From Dipteronia dyeriana (taxonomy: Eukaryota > Streptophyta > Magnoliopsida > Sapindales > Sapindaceae): a stretch of DNA of 64,000 nt. The notes beneath the pieces are model-generated. The model did not search any database, was not told the origin of the DNA, and saw only the letters and a list, made by a program, of their open reading frames with translations. The DNA lies in assembly GCA_032871835.1 (NCBI GenBank), contig CM065300.1:114015088-114079087 (forward strand), read 5' to 3'. Of the stretch, positions 45,421 through 57,200 are shown piece after piece (the stretch's first letter is position 1; each line of letters opens with the position of its first letter). A program made the position numbers and the translations under genes.

Positions 45421-46720
45421 AGAAAAAATGAGTATGTTTTCCCTGTGCAAGTGGCCTTGAAGGATAAAGCCTCTAACACTTGGTATCTTGATATTGGTTG
45501 TTCTAGGCACATGACCGAAAACAAGAGTTTCTTTGAGACTCTTGTTATGGAGGATGGTGGATTTGTCACATTTGGTGACGGTTCACGTAAGAAGGTTTTA
45601 GGAAAAGGAAACATATCTATCCCCGGTTTGCCCTCCTTGCCCAATGCTCTTTATGTAGATGGCTTGCAAGTCAATCTTATTATCATATCACATTTAAGCG
45701 ATGAAGGGCTTTCGGTTATGTTTGGCAAAGTTGATTGCTCTATTCTAAAAGAAGATGGACAAGTTTTATTGAAAGGCAAGAGATCAAGTGACAATTGTTA
45801 TTGTATTGATTCCAATGGCATCTCTTATAATTTTTCTAGTTGTGATCAAGTTGAATTGTGGCATCAAAGGTTAGGTCATATGAATTTCAAAGACTTGAAA
45901 GTTCTTGAGAGATTGAATGTTTTGAGAGGCCTTCCTAAGTTTGGGAATAGGATTGAGGGAGTTTCTAGACCTTGTCAATAAGAAAGCAAACTAAGAGTGT
46001 GCATAAGAAGGGTAAGTATCTCTCCACCAATGAGCCACTAGAGCTTCTTCATATGGACCTTATGGGTCCCATGCAAACTGAAAGTCTCGATGGCAAGTGA
46101 TACATCTTTCTGTGTGTTGATGATTTTTCTAGATTTACATGGACCTACTTTCTTAGAGAAAAATATGAAAATTTTGAAAATTTTAAAATGCTTTGCACTA
46201 AAATTCAAAATGAGAAGGAATCTCACATAAAATGCATTAAGAGAATTAAGAGTGACCATAAGAGAGAATTTGAAAATGTTTGCTTTGAAAATTTTTGTGA
46301 TAGTCTTGGCATCTCCCATGAGTTCTTGGCTCCTCGAACTCCTCAACAAAATGAAGTTATAGAGAGGAAGAATAGGGTCATCCAAGAGATGGCTCGGTGT
46401 GATGTTGCTTAGCAACAATGTTCCTAGGAATCTTTGGGCCGAGGCCGTGAATACAGCTTGTTATATAGGAAATATAATATTTTTAAGGCCCGGTACTAGG
46501 CAAACCTCTTATGAGTTGTGGAAGGGTAGGAAGCCAAATGTTAGCTACTTTCACTCATTTGGAAGCAAGTGTTACATTCTAAATAACCGTGATCAACTTG
46601 GCAAGTTTGATGCTAAGAGTGATGAGGGGATTTTCATTGGCTATGCCCTAAATAGTAAGGCCTATAGAGTTTTTAATTTGAAGACACGAAGTGTCACGGA
46701 ATCACAAATGTGGTCATGAA
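45421..46720 (+). pseudogene. B plus copy protease and integrase
   Basis: Protease: WYLDIGCSRHMTENKSFF, where the family has DSG; serine is replaced by isoleucine at the active site. Pre-integrase: LWHQRLGHMNFKDLK, then RGLPKFGNRIEGVSRPC, stop at 45979. The integrase core is in several frames: LLHMDLMGPMQTES-like, KSDHKREFENVCFENFCDS, APRTPQQNEVIERKNRVIQE. The C-terminal part reads PRNLWAEAVNTACYIGNIIF and GSKCYILNNRDQLGKFDAKS. Dead by frameshifts and by the protease change. Confidence 0.85.
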
Positions 46721-46865
46721 TGATTGTAGGCCTAAGGTTAGTAACCATGATTAGGAGATTAGTATGGTTGATGATTCTCCCTTGGAGAAGATTGGTGAGA
46801 CTTCAAGTGATAAAAAAGTCAAATCTTGAAAAAAAGGCCCTCAATCTCTTGATAGAGATCTTACT

Positions 46866-48528
46866 TTGGACTTTAAGGAACCCGCTCATTGGGTTAGACA
46901 TCTCCACAACAAGAGTAACATTATTAAAGATATGAATGAGGGTGTTAGGACTAGGCATCAATTAGCTAATCAAGTTAGCTATACTTGTTACACCTTTCAA
47001 ATTGAACCCCAAAAGGTTAATGAAGCCTTAAGTGATGAGTTTTGGGTTCTTGCTATGTAAGAAGAGCTAAACCAATTTGAAAGAAATGAGGTTTGGACTC
47101 TAGTTTCTATGCCTAAGAACACTAATGTGATAGGCACCAAGTGGGTCTATAGGAACAAATCCGATGAGGATGGAAACATTGTGCGGAACAAGGCTAGACT
47201 TGTATCACAAGGGTACTCTCAAATTGAGGGTATCAACTTTGAGGAGATTTTTGCTCCCCTTGCCCCGATTAGAGTCAATTGGGCTTCTCTTATCAATATC
47301 TTATGTGCACAAGTTTAAATTGCATCAATTGGATGTTAAGAGTTCCTTCCTCAATGGTTTCTTGCAAGAGGAAGTGTTTGTTGAGCAACCCAAGGGGTTT
47401 ATGGATCCACACCACCCCAATCATGTTTATCGCCTCAAGAGGCACTATATGGGTTGAAACAAGCACTGAGGGCTTGGTATGAGTGTCTCACTCTTTATCT
47501 TGTTGACAATAGCTATTCTAGAGGAAGTGTTGACAAGACTTTGTTCATCAAGTGCACTAAAGATGAGCTATTTATAGCTCAAATTTATGTTAATGACATT
47601 GTTTTTGGTTCCACTAACAACTTGAAAGTTAAACAATTTGTTGATGTCATGACTCATGAGTTTGAAATGAGCATGGTTGGTGAACTAAATTACTTCCTAG
47701 GCTTGCAAATCAAGCAAATGCATGATGGAATCTTCATATCCCAAGCTAAATATGCCAAGAACCTAGTGAAGAAATTTGGCCTTGAGAATGCCAAGCATTG
47801 TGACACCTGTGAGTACCACACTGAAATTTAGCAAGGATGCTAGTGGGAAAAGTGTGGATTAAAGCCTATATCAGGGCATGATAGGGAGTTTGCTATACTT
47901 GACGGCTAGTAGACCAGATATAGCCTTTAGTGTTGGTGTGTGTGCTAGGTACCAAGCCATTCTCAAGTAATCCCATCTCTCCTCCGTGAAGAGAATCATT
48001 CGATATGTGAATGGGACATCCAACTATGGGATGTGGTACCCTTTTGAAACTAATGCTAGCTTATTTGGCTTTAGTGATACAGATTAGACAGGTAACTGTG
48101 ATGATAGGAAAAGTACATCGGACGGTTGATTCTTCCTAGGGAACAATCTTGTGTCATGGTTTTGTAAGAAGCAAAATTACATATCCTTATCCACAGCCGA
48201 GGCCGAGTATATAGCTGCTAAGAATGCTTGCACACAACTCCTATGGATGAAGCAAATGCTTGTGGATTATGGCTTTGAGCAAGGTATTTTAACCCTTTAT
48301 TGTGATAACATGATTACCGTCAATATTTTAAAAAATCATTTCCAACATTCTAGAACCAAGCATATTGACATTATACATCATTTCATTAGAGAGCTAGTTG
48401 AGAGCAAATGCATTGCACTTGAACATGTGGGCACAAATGATCAACTAGCAGACTTGTTTACTAAACTATTAGATTCAACTAAGTTTAAATCTCTTAGTAG
48501 GTCTGTTGGGATTTGTCATATGCATTGA
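46866..48528 (+). pseudogene. B plus copy reverse transcriptase and RNase H
   Basis: RT pieces: [76 protein letters not shown] and YVND at 47586-47597. The first catalytic aspartate of YVDD is asparagine, which should abolish activity. RNase H: SLLYLTASRPDIAFSVGVCA in a broken frame, then SLSTAEAEYIAAKNACTQLL, HSRTKHIDIIHHFIRELVES and SLSRSVGICHMH ending 48528. Stops at 47059, 47829 and 47860 add to the damage. Confidence 0.9.
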
Positions 48529-49707
48529 TGAGTTTTGGTGTTTGACCTCATATGGGGAGCTCAAGCAAAGAGAGCGAACTTGCATTTCAATAAGCAAATA
48601 ATTGTTCAATTTTATGCTTTTTAATTAATTGCTTGAGTATCTTGGATGCATATATTATTATATGAATTTTTATTCAATAAGTGTCCCTTTGTCTTATTTG
48701 AAATGCATGTCTCTTTTGTGTTCAAACATATATTTTTGGACTAGAAAATTTGATTGGAAATTACATTTGATTGACCTAAAGTTTATCTCCATGTTTTTGA
48801 AAACTTGATCTTGACATGCTTAAATTGATATGCATGATGAATTTATTGAATGCTTTAAAATGATTGTAAATTTGTGTGAGAGTGACTTTTGAGACTTCAA
48901 TCAATAAGGATATTGTATCCATTTCAAGGATTTCACAATCCAATTGTCTCTCTCTCGTTACTTGTTGAACAAGGCTACTATCTACGGGCATTTCACCCAG
49001 AAAAATCAAAAAGGGCGCAATAGTCGCTCATGTCTTGTTTTGCTTGTAAAGCTTAATAGTTTCTCTTATCTTTTGTTAAACTATATCTTGTTTTCCATTG
49101 ACAAATTGGTGCAAATTGGTTTGACTTCTCTTGGAACCTCATATGTTATTTTCCTTTGCCAAATACCATGCTTTTGGAAATTGATGTTGCATGTATTTCA
49201 TTCATGGCAATCTTTTCACATATGTTCCAAAAATCAAACTTCCTTGAATTATACATTTTCATTGTAAATATCTCTCTTTCCTAAAGCGTCCTGGTTGGAA
49301 AATACTCCTTTGCCTATCTTGTGACAAAAAGGGGGAGTAATGTTGGATTTAGGGGGAGTTTGTGTTTCTTTGGCATATAATGGGAGAATGCCATTTTTAG
49401 GGGGAGTTGACTCTTTTAGTTGTTAGCCTTTGCATGTGCATTGTTGATTACATGTCACTTGTTTCTATTTCATGCAAATTATGCTTGTTTTTATTTATCT
49501 TGATCCCTCACATACACTTGTCTTGGAAAGTGTAGTTCTTTGTTTTGTAGGGATGATCATTCTACAAGAGATAGATGATTTAAAGATTTAGTTTTAGGTA
49601 TCTCTTTGTAATATAGAATGTGTTTGTTAACCTCTTGTTATTTCTTTTTGTTATGAGGATACCTTGTGAGTGAGTGGTTTTGTCACGAAATAGCCAAAGA
49701 GGGATAT
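48529..49707 (+). other. B plus copy 3' noncoding region
   Basis: Nothing protein-like was recognised in this 1.2 kb. Purine tracts AAAAAGGGGGAG (49325), TTAGGGGGAG (near 49350) and TAGGGGGAG (near 49398) precede the LTR, with AAAGAGGGATAT just before 49708. This is the repeated tract pattern also seen in Copia A. Confidence 0.7.
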
Positions 49708-51295
49708 TGTAAGTTCCTCAGTTTTTTGATTGGCTTATATCGATTGACAAACCACATTTGAGGATAATTATGTAAGGGTAGCTTAAACCGGCCTTGCTTA
49801 TGATCAAGTTCAAGCTCCAAAGGTATATCTTTTGCTTAACTTCATTTGAAGAGATTTAGTGCACACACTCACTTTCATGCATGTTTTGATCACTTTGCAT
49901 TAGTGCTTAATTGTCTTATTGTGTGCCTATTGTTGTTCTCTACTGCTTGTTTAAATTGTTTGTATTTGATGATTAAATTGCCATGTCATGTTAGGCATTA
50001 GGATGCATTCCCTATACCTATTTTCTCTTGCAAAATTTATATATGAGTGTGAAGGAAGCGAGCAGTGCGCCACTCAAGTGGCGCCACCACTAGTGTAGGT
50101 TTCCAGTGGTTTTTCACTGGTGGCGCGCTGGTCATCATGCGTACCACACCAGCATAACTTTTCCAGTGGTTTGTCACTAGTGGCGCGCTGGTCTCGTCAT
50201 GCGTACCACACCAGCGTAACTTGTCCAGTGGTTTATCGATGGTCATGCGCCACTGCCCTATACTACTCCTCTAGCGCTCAACACAAAAAAATAGGTTGTG
50301 CGCTGGTGGTACGCTACTCGACCAGCGCTACCACCAACGTACAATGCATCTTTTGGGAAGTTTTTGTTAAAATGATGTAGTTTCATTTTGGGCTTCAAAT
50401 AAATATCATCTTCTTCCCAACTCGTCTCTAAGAGCTTCCAAAACCTATTTTAAGAGAGAGATAAGTTTTTTTAGTGAGACAAGCTCCAAGAAGCCATTTT
50501 TACTCAATCAAACTTCAAAGCATAATCAGCAAGCATCTTTCAAGCATGATTCTCTTGTTTGTTCATGACTAGGTATTCTCTACATGCTCTAGACTTTAAA
50601 GTTTCATTATTATGACATGTACACATAGGTTCTAGCTTTTATTGCAAATTAAATGAATGCTTGTGTGCTTAATAGCTTTTATGACATGATTTTGGTATTA
50701 GTTGTTGGTTGAGAGTATTAATTAGTGATAGCTAGAATTTAGGACGATTTTACCCTTCTACCTAATTCTTCTTGCCTTTGCATTTAGAAAATTGATTTTT
50801 AGGATTTGCTTTTCTTGTCATTATTAATCCTAGATAAGCATGAATGTTTTGACCTATCATTTTTGCATATAGAATATTCTTGCATATTCACTTAGGTTGT
50901 CATTATCTCTTCGTTGTTGATTAAGCTTGTGGCTAAGTGGTTAGTGCACAAGGTCGGAGATCCAAAATCACTATTAAGGTCTTATGGGTAGAGTGAAAGG
51001 GTTAGTAAATGGAGGGTATGATAGGAGGTCAACCTAGGTTGTAAACTTTCATTCAATAGTTGATTTTGAGGATTGAGTGTGGCGCACTGAATAGCCCATG
51101 GTTTTTCCCGTTTGGAGGGTTTCTAGGAATATATTGCATGTTGTTATTGTTTTATGTTTGTTGTCATTTATTTGAACACTTGGTAGAATGGGGTAGATTT
51201 GATAATATTTATTAATTCGCAAAATTTGGTAATCAATCGGATTAAAAACCTATTCCCCCCTAGGTTTATAGACACACACTTTCTAGGGAATTTCA
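49708..51295 (+). repeat. 3' LTR of family B, plus copy
   Basis: 1588 bases, starting TGTAAGTTCCTCAG and ending GGGAATTTCA. It contains the palindromic GCGCTGG box at 50060-50340, a TATTCCCCCCTAGG tail like other Sirevirus LTR ends and no ORF. The next five bases are CTATA; the left end of the paired fragment is preceded by GTATT, so the two LTRs do not flank one clean insertion. Confidence 0.88.
50060..50345. repeat. palindromic/tandem box in LTR B, plus copy
   Basis: Three units of about 60 bases carry TTCCAGTGGTTT, CACTGGTGGCGCGCTGGTC and ATGCGTACCACACCAGC. Inverted arms include CCAGTG/CACTGG and GCGCTGGT/ACCAGCGC (about 50301-50329). Confidence 0.82.
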
Positions 51296-51831
51296 CTATA
51301 TAATCGTACTCATTGACAGCTCAAGTGATGACACTTGTAACCATAAATTCATCTTTTGTCTCAAGATTGAGATAAACTCTCTGATTATCCTTAAGTGAAA
51401 ACCTTTATCCATTGATGGTTCTGGATAAAGTATTTCATTGTGATCCAATTCATTGCACGTAGTGCGCTAGATTCTTTTGCACAAAGACACCACACTTTGA
51501 TAATTTTAGACTACACATAACACATTTGATCTCACTCAAATGCTAGCAAAAGAATCTACAACTTTAACAAGGTAAAAGCGTTCAACCTTTATCTTAAGTT
51601 GTGAATATTGTTCAAGACTAACTAAAGAATTGTGTCTACCTCACATATATCCAGATGTACGAACAATTCTTCATTTCGTATAGTCTTTTGACCTTACGAT
51701 TATTTACTTTTGATAGTTATAGTATTAAACTACAAATGCTATATGATTTGTTAAACTAGAAATCACTTTATTAATATAAAAAGAATGTCAAATACATTAT
51801 TACACTTTTTCTATTGAGCATAATCCTAACA
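51296..51831 (-). repeat. 3' LTR of Copia D, fragment
   Basis: On the minus strand it starts TGTTAGGATTATGCTC and matches about 55514-56053 of the solo LTR. The remaining ~1.7 kb is absent: family B sequence begins at 51295 and the missing part is not found left of 39935. Confidence 0.85.
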
Positions 51832-51879
51832 TTCTCTCACTTGCTCTATAGCAAGTGCGTCATAATACTTATTCCATAT

Positions 51880-53580
51880 TCTCTAGGTGTCCATCGAAAC
51901 TCTTTTATGGTAGAGCCTTTGTGAAGGGATCCGCTAGATTTTCTACTGACGAGATTTTGGTAATCGTCATGTCACCCCTATGTACAATTTCCCTAAGAAA
52001 GTGATACTTCCTTTTAATGTGTTTCCCTCTCTTATGGCTCCTTGCTTCTCTCAAATTAGCCACAACTCCACTGTTATCACAGTAGATAGTGATCTGTTTA
52101 TTCGCATTAGGAACCATTTCCAAGTTAATCAAGAATTGAAGGAGCCAGACAACCTTTTTAGTAACTTCGCTTGTAGTAACATATCCAGCTTCCATGGTGG
52201 AATAAGATTACTTGATACTCCTCCATATGATTGCACCTTCTCCAAGAGTAAACACAGATAATGGTGTTGATCTCCTAGAGTTAGAATCTGACTGGAAATT
52301 AGAATATGTATATCCAACGGGATTTGAATCCCTTCCAAAGTATACAAGCAAATAATCTCTCGTTCTCCTCAGATACTTGAAAATAAGCTTGACTGTCATC
52401 CAGTGATCAAGAACAGGTTTTGATTGAAACCTATAAACTATGTCAATGGCAAAAAAAATATCATGTTTAATGCAAAGCATTGCATACATGAGACTTTCAA
52501 CTGTCGAGGCATATGTAACCCTACTCATAAATTGCTCTTCATGCTCATTCTTAGGAACTTGTTCCTTAGAAATTTTGATTCCATGTCTGAAGGTAACATA
52601 TCTTTCTTGGTATCTTGTATGGAAAACCTAGACAATATTTTCACTCTGTATGATGCATGGGATAATGCAATCGTTCTATTCTTTCTATCCCTTATTACTT
52701 GGATACCAAGATATAACTTGTTTCTCCTAAGTCCTTCATATTGAATTGTTTTGCTAACCATTCTTTTACTGATGTCAATACACCTTCATCGTTTTCGATG
52801 AGCAATATATATCATCAACGTAAAGAACAAGGAAAACAAACTTGTCACATTTAATCCGTTTGTATACACATGGTTCGTCAAGGTTTTAACTAAATCGAAA
52901 ACTTTCACAGCTTGATCGAACTTTATGTTCCAGGATCTTGATGTTTGCTTCAATCCATATATGGCTCTTTGCAACTTGCATGCCTTTTCCTTTTGGCCTT
53001 TTTCAATGAACCCTGCTGGTTGCATCATATATATGTTGCAGTCAAGACTTCCGTTAAGGAAAGTTGTCTTTACGTCCATTTGCCAAATATCTAGGTCTAG
53101 AGATGCCCGTAATGGATAAGAGTATCCTGATGGATTTAGGCATGTCAACAAGAGAGAAGGTTTCCTCGTAATCTATACCTTCCTTCTGTGTGTAACCTTT
53201 ACCTACTAGTCTAGCTTTAAAGGTTTCTACCTTTCCATCCATACCTCTCTTCCTATTGTATACACACTTGCACCCTATAGGTTTTATCCCTTTAAGCAAG
53301 TCTACAAGAGACCAGACCTTGTTTTTGAACATAGGCTCAATTTCAGATTGCATTGCCTTTTGCCAATGTAGACAATCAACATCCTAAATAGCTTTCTTGT
53401 ACGAGTAAGGATCATTGTCCTTCAAGAGATTCTCCGCTAATTCTCCTAGACCGATGTATCTCTTGGGTTGTCTACTAACCTTCCAACTGCGATGAGGAAT
53501 GGTAGGTTGTTGATCTTGTGATGGTACGAAACTTACATTTGGGTTAGGTTGTGAAACATCTTGTGGAATTGTATCTCCTG
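51880..53580 (-). pseudogene. Copia D reverse transcriptase and RNase H
   Basis: RT from high to low: NKVWSLVDLLKGIKPIGCKC, RLVGKGYTQKEGIDYEETFS, IWQMDVKTTFLNGSLDCNIY, AIYGLKQTSRSWNIKFDQAV and YVDD at 52811-52822. Then KLYLGIQVIRDRKNRTIALS, SLMYAMLCIKHDIFFAIDIV. RNase H: GYTYSNFQSDSNSRRSTP, MEAGYVTTSEVTKKVVWLLQ, CDNSGVVANLREARSHKRGK and ENLADPFTKALP. Frames change at about 53060, 52780 and 52530, and the usual DADW of RNase H is YSNF. It copies element RNA in working relatives; not here. Confidence 0.88.
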
Positions 53581-53584
53581 AAAG

Positions 53585-53787
53585 CTAATTCAAGACAATT
53601 ATACTTTTAGGCATAAAATTGTTTATATAGTCCTTTTCTAGAAATTTATCATTTGTCAAAACAAATACTTTAAGACTTGAGGGAGTATAGAAATAATATC
53701 CTTTAGTTCCTTTTGAATACCCCACAAATATACATGTTTTAGAACGGGACTCCATCTTTTCTGTCTTTCCTTTTAACACGTGCACAG
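53585..53787 (-). pseudogene. Copia D integrase, C-terminal part
   Basis: Reads VHVLKGKTEKMESRSKTCIF then GYSKGTKGYYFYTPSSLKVF, the typical end of Copia integrase. Upstream is the solo LTR. Excising it and one CACAG restores GCPVHVLKG in one frame. Confidence 0.85.
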
Positions 53788-54838
53788 TGTAAGGAAAATC
53801 GCACAACAGAAGCGTGAATTTATGGTTTGAAATATTTTAAAAAATTTCTCTTTTAATAGAAAGAACCTTAACCCTAGATTAATTGATGTATATTAAAAGT
53901 ATCATACATTTTTCTCGTGATGATTGAAATAGCATCAAATTGAATTCATAACATCTTCCAATCCAATCACGAACATGTGTCACATAGGAGTGTGGGCTCT
54001 CTTTCTTTAAATTGTATACCTGAGGATGGAAACAAATAATTTTTTTTCTTTGTTAGTCACAATTATCCTCCAAGAAGAAAAATGAAGAACGTTAGGTCAC
54101 TTGTGAATTATCAATCGATTTGATTGAAACTCACGTGAACCTTGATTCGATGTTGTCCATAAAACCTTTTAGTGTAAAGGCTACTAGTGCACTATCGAAA
54201 ACTAAACGTTCTTTCTTCTTTTTCTTCTTTGTCGAATTTCACTCTCTATGAGTTGATAGAATTTTTTCTAGAGCAAAAAACAATTTTTTCTCTCTCAAAA
54301 TTCTTATGGTGGCCGAAATCTCTCTAAGAGGAATTTCTTCTCTTCAGCCGAATTTTATAAGCCATATATATTACAGCCGAAATCCTTGCCCTAATCTATT
54401 TAGGGTTGGCCGAATTCAACTCGTATTTAGTTTCGGTGACCGAATCCTCTCCTAAGAAGGATTTACTTAATTGGCAATAATCCAATCCTTATGTGGATTT
54501 ACCTGGTGAACAAGAATCCTTTTCCAAAAAGAATCCTTTTCCAAAAAGAATTCTTTCCTACACCAAGACTCTTAATCCAACTCAAATAGTGTATTTGTGA
54601 CTATATTAAAGACTTCCTAATTTGACTACATAAATAATTCATTTTATTTATCTACTTATCAAATATAGTCATTAATATTAATACCAACAATAGTATAATA
54701 TTAAGATATCATCTCCTACTAGGAAAAAGATTTTGACTTTTAATTAAATAATTAATTAATTTTCATTTAATTAAATAATAAAATAAAATAAATATATTAA
54801 GCTAATATATTTAGCCTTGCCGTCCAAGACCATACATG

Positions 54839-54875
<37 letters not shown>

Positions 54876-56053
54876 TCCATTGGACCTTAATAAAAGTCCA
54901 CATGTGAACTAGACCTATTCTTACAAAAATAAACAAGTCCACATGAATCAATACAATTCTATATGGACCCGTAAATTGGTCATATAGAATATTTCAAGTG
55001 ACCTATGCAAGTTCGTGGGGATTGGAGATCTTGGCAGACTATCTAAATTTAAGCTCCAATAGACATAACCTAATCACTATCAACAAATGATTCACTTAGG
55101 TTCGATCTATTAATTTTAGTTCATTACATAAAACCAAAATTGAACTCTTAAATAAAGATAGAATAAGTTAATATTTCTCATTCATACCCTAGAAAACTTT
55201 ATTGGAGATAGTGTATCCTCGTGAAGAATACCAGTAATCGCCAAGAGCTCACAGACCGCCTATAGCTCTCTAAGTTACCGTATTTACTCATATGACCACA
55301 TTTTGAACTTGGATATTTTGACTTGTCCAGAAGCCATGTTTCAAAAAACACTATTGAAAACTTAAAGTTAAGATTTAATATTCAATACCTCAAAATATCC
55401 ATACGATAATATTCTACTCACATTTAATAAATGGAGCCACGATGTCCATATCTATAAATAAAGTCCTCTATCGATTAACAAATGAATACCACCAAACTAT
55501 CAAGGATAGACTATTATATATAATCGTACTCATTGATAGCTCAAATGATAACATTTGCAATCATAAGTCCATCATTTATCTCAGGATTGAGATAGACTCT
55601 CTGATTGCCCTCAAGTGAAATTTTTTATCGATTAACGATTATGGATAAATTAATTCACTGTGATCCTATTTTATGCACCTAGTGCACTAGATTCTTTTGT
55701 CTAAAAACACCACACAATGATGATTTTAGACTCATCATAACACATTTTGATCCCATTCAAATGCTATCAAAAGAATCTACAACTTTAACAAGATAAAAGT
55801 GCCTAACCTTTATCTTAAGTTGTGAATATTGTTCAAGACTAACTAAAGAATTGTGTCTACCTCATATATATCCAGAGGCATGAACAATTCTTCTTTTCTC
55901 ATAGTCTTTTGATCTTATGATTATTTACTTTTGACAGTTATAATAATTAAACTATAAATGTTATAAGATTTGTTAAACTAGAAATCACTTTATTAATATA
56001 AAACAATTGTCTAATACATTATTATACTCTTGCTATCGAGCATAATCCCAATA
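53788..56053 (-). repeat. solo LTR of family D inside Copia D integrase
   Basis: 2266 bases flanked by CACAG at 53783-53787 and 56054-56058, a perfect 5-bp duplication. The minus-strand start is TATTGGGATTATGCTC (canonical in the 3' LTR: TGTTAGGATTATGCTC) and the end is ...TTACA. It matches the 5' LTR from 59202 and the 3' LTR fragment. An AT microsatellite lies at about 54843-54872. A solo LTR with matching duplications is the normal result of recombination between the two LTRs of one element. Confidence 0.93.
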
Positions 56054-56058
56054 CACAG

Positions 56059-56840
56059 GACATCCAAATATCTTTATGTGTTGTAAACTAAGCTTTTGCC
56101 CAATCCACAACTCATGTAGGGCTTTAGGAACCGATTTAGATGGTATATCGTTTAGAATGTACATAACAGTTTGTAAAGTATATCCCCAAAAGAAGTAGGA
56201 AGCGTTGAATAACTCAACATAGACTTAGCCATACCCAAAAGAGTTTTATTTCTCATTTCTGCCACCCATTTTTGTTGAGGTATACCTAGTGCAGAAAACT
56301 GAGAAATTATCCGATTATGAATAAGCTATTACTGAAACTCACCAGAAAGATATTCTCCACCACGATCAGACCTCAAGATTTTTATGTGTTTCTCAAACTT
56401 ATTTTCTACTTCAACTTTAAATGCTTTGAACATTTTAAAAGCATCCGACTTATGGCTCATGAGATACACATAGCCATATCTCGAGTAGTCATCTGTGAAA
56501 TTGATAAAGCACTCATATCAACCTCTTGCTTGAATGCTCGTAGGACCAAATACATCAGTGTGTATTAATCCTAAACATTTAGTGACTTTTGTGTCTTTGG
56601 TTGTGAACGACATTTTAGTCATCTTACCTTCCAAACACGATACACAAGTTGGTAGATTAACAACCTTTAAGTCACTTAAAGGTCTATCACTAACCAATCT
56701 TTTGATCCTATCAAGGTTAATATGAGTTAGGCATAAATACCATAGGTAGGTTTCCTCTTTTGATAATTTTACTAATTTATGATTAGATTCCATTGATTCC
56801 GTGTCAAACAAGTGAGAGATATTTCTATACAAATAGAATT
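56059..56840 (-). pseudogene. Copia D integrase, N-terminal and core part
   Basis: Reads LWYLCLTHINLDRIKRLVSD (the usual HxRLGH zinc site is degenerate), CVSCLEGKMTKMSFTTK, LIHTDVFGPTSIQARG, then FTDDYSRYGYVYLMSHKSDA, IKILRSDRGGEYLSGEFQ, GIPQQKWVAEMRNKTLLGMA and the final KIFGCP before the solo LTR. The D, D and E of the catalytic triad appear in DVFGP, SDRGGEY and AEMRNKT. Stops near 56517 and 56318 break it. Confidence 0.82.
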
Positions 56841-57200
56841 AACCGTTTTCCAATGTACCTTCATAAACAAATTTATTATTACTACTAATAGTAAAACCTT
56901 TATTAAAAGTAATTGAAAATCCAAATTTATTTAAACAAGAAACTAAAATTAAATTCCACTTGAATTGAGGTATATAATAAAAGTCTATTAAATATAAATG
57001 CATACAAGAATCTAAATTAATTCTAATATCTCCCACTGCTCTGGCAAAAACCAACGTTTCGTTGCCTAAACGCAAGTTGAATTCATTCTTATTCTGTCTT
57101 TTCCTTTCCTTGAACCCATGTAAAGAATAACAAACATGATTAGTGGCTCCAGAGTCTATGATACAAGAATCTATAGAATCTGTCAGAAAACATGTTTCAA
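56841..57200 (-). pseudogene. Copia D protease
   Basis: Reads DSCIIDSGATNHVCYSLHGF with the active site DSG intact, then NEFNLRLGNETLVFARAVGD and IPQFKWNLILVSCLNKFGFS. This is the Copia protease fold. A stop at about 56840 and a frame change near 57075 separate it from neighbours. Confidence 0.8.

Larger units (their letters stand above)
44560..51295 (+). mobile_element. Sirevirus-like element B, plus-strand fragment
   Basis: It runs from the gag coiled coil (44563) through protease, integrase, RT and RNase H to a complete 3' LTR (49708-51295). The 5' LTR and gag core are missing. It meets the minus-strand copy head to head at about 44553-44563. Right of the LTR comes Copia D LTR sequence (CTATATAATCG), so the B insertion site was in that LTR. 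Confidence 0.85.

Noticed and set aside
39935..51295. Reading the inverted LTR pair as one intact new type of palindromic element.
   Set aside because: The outer flanks (GTATT and CTATA) do not match and belong to different host elements; the inner ends are truncated. A deletion fusion is simpler.
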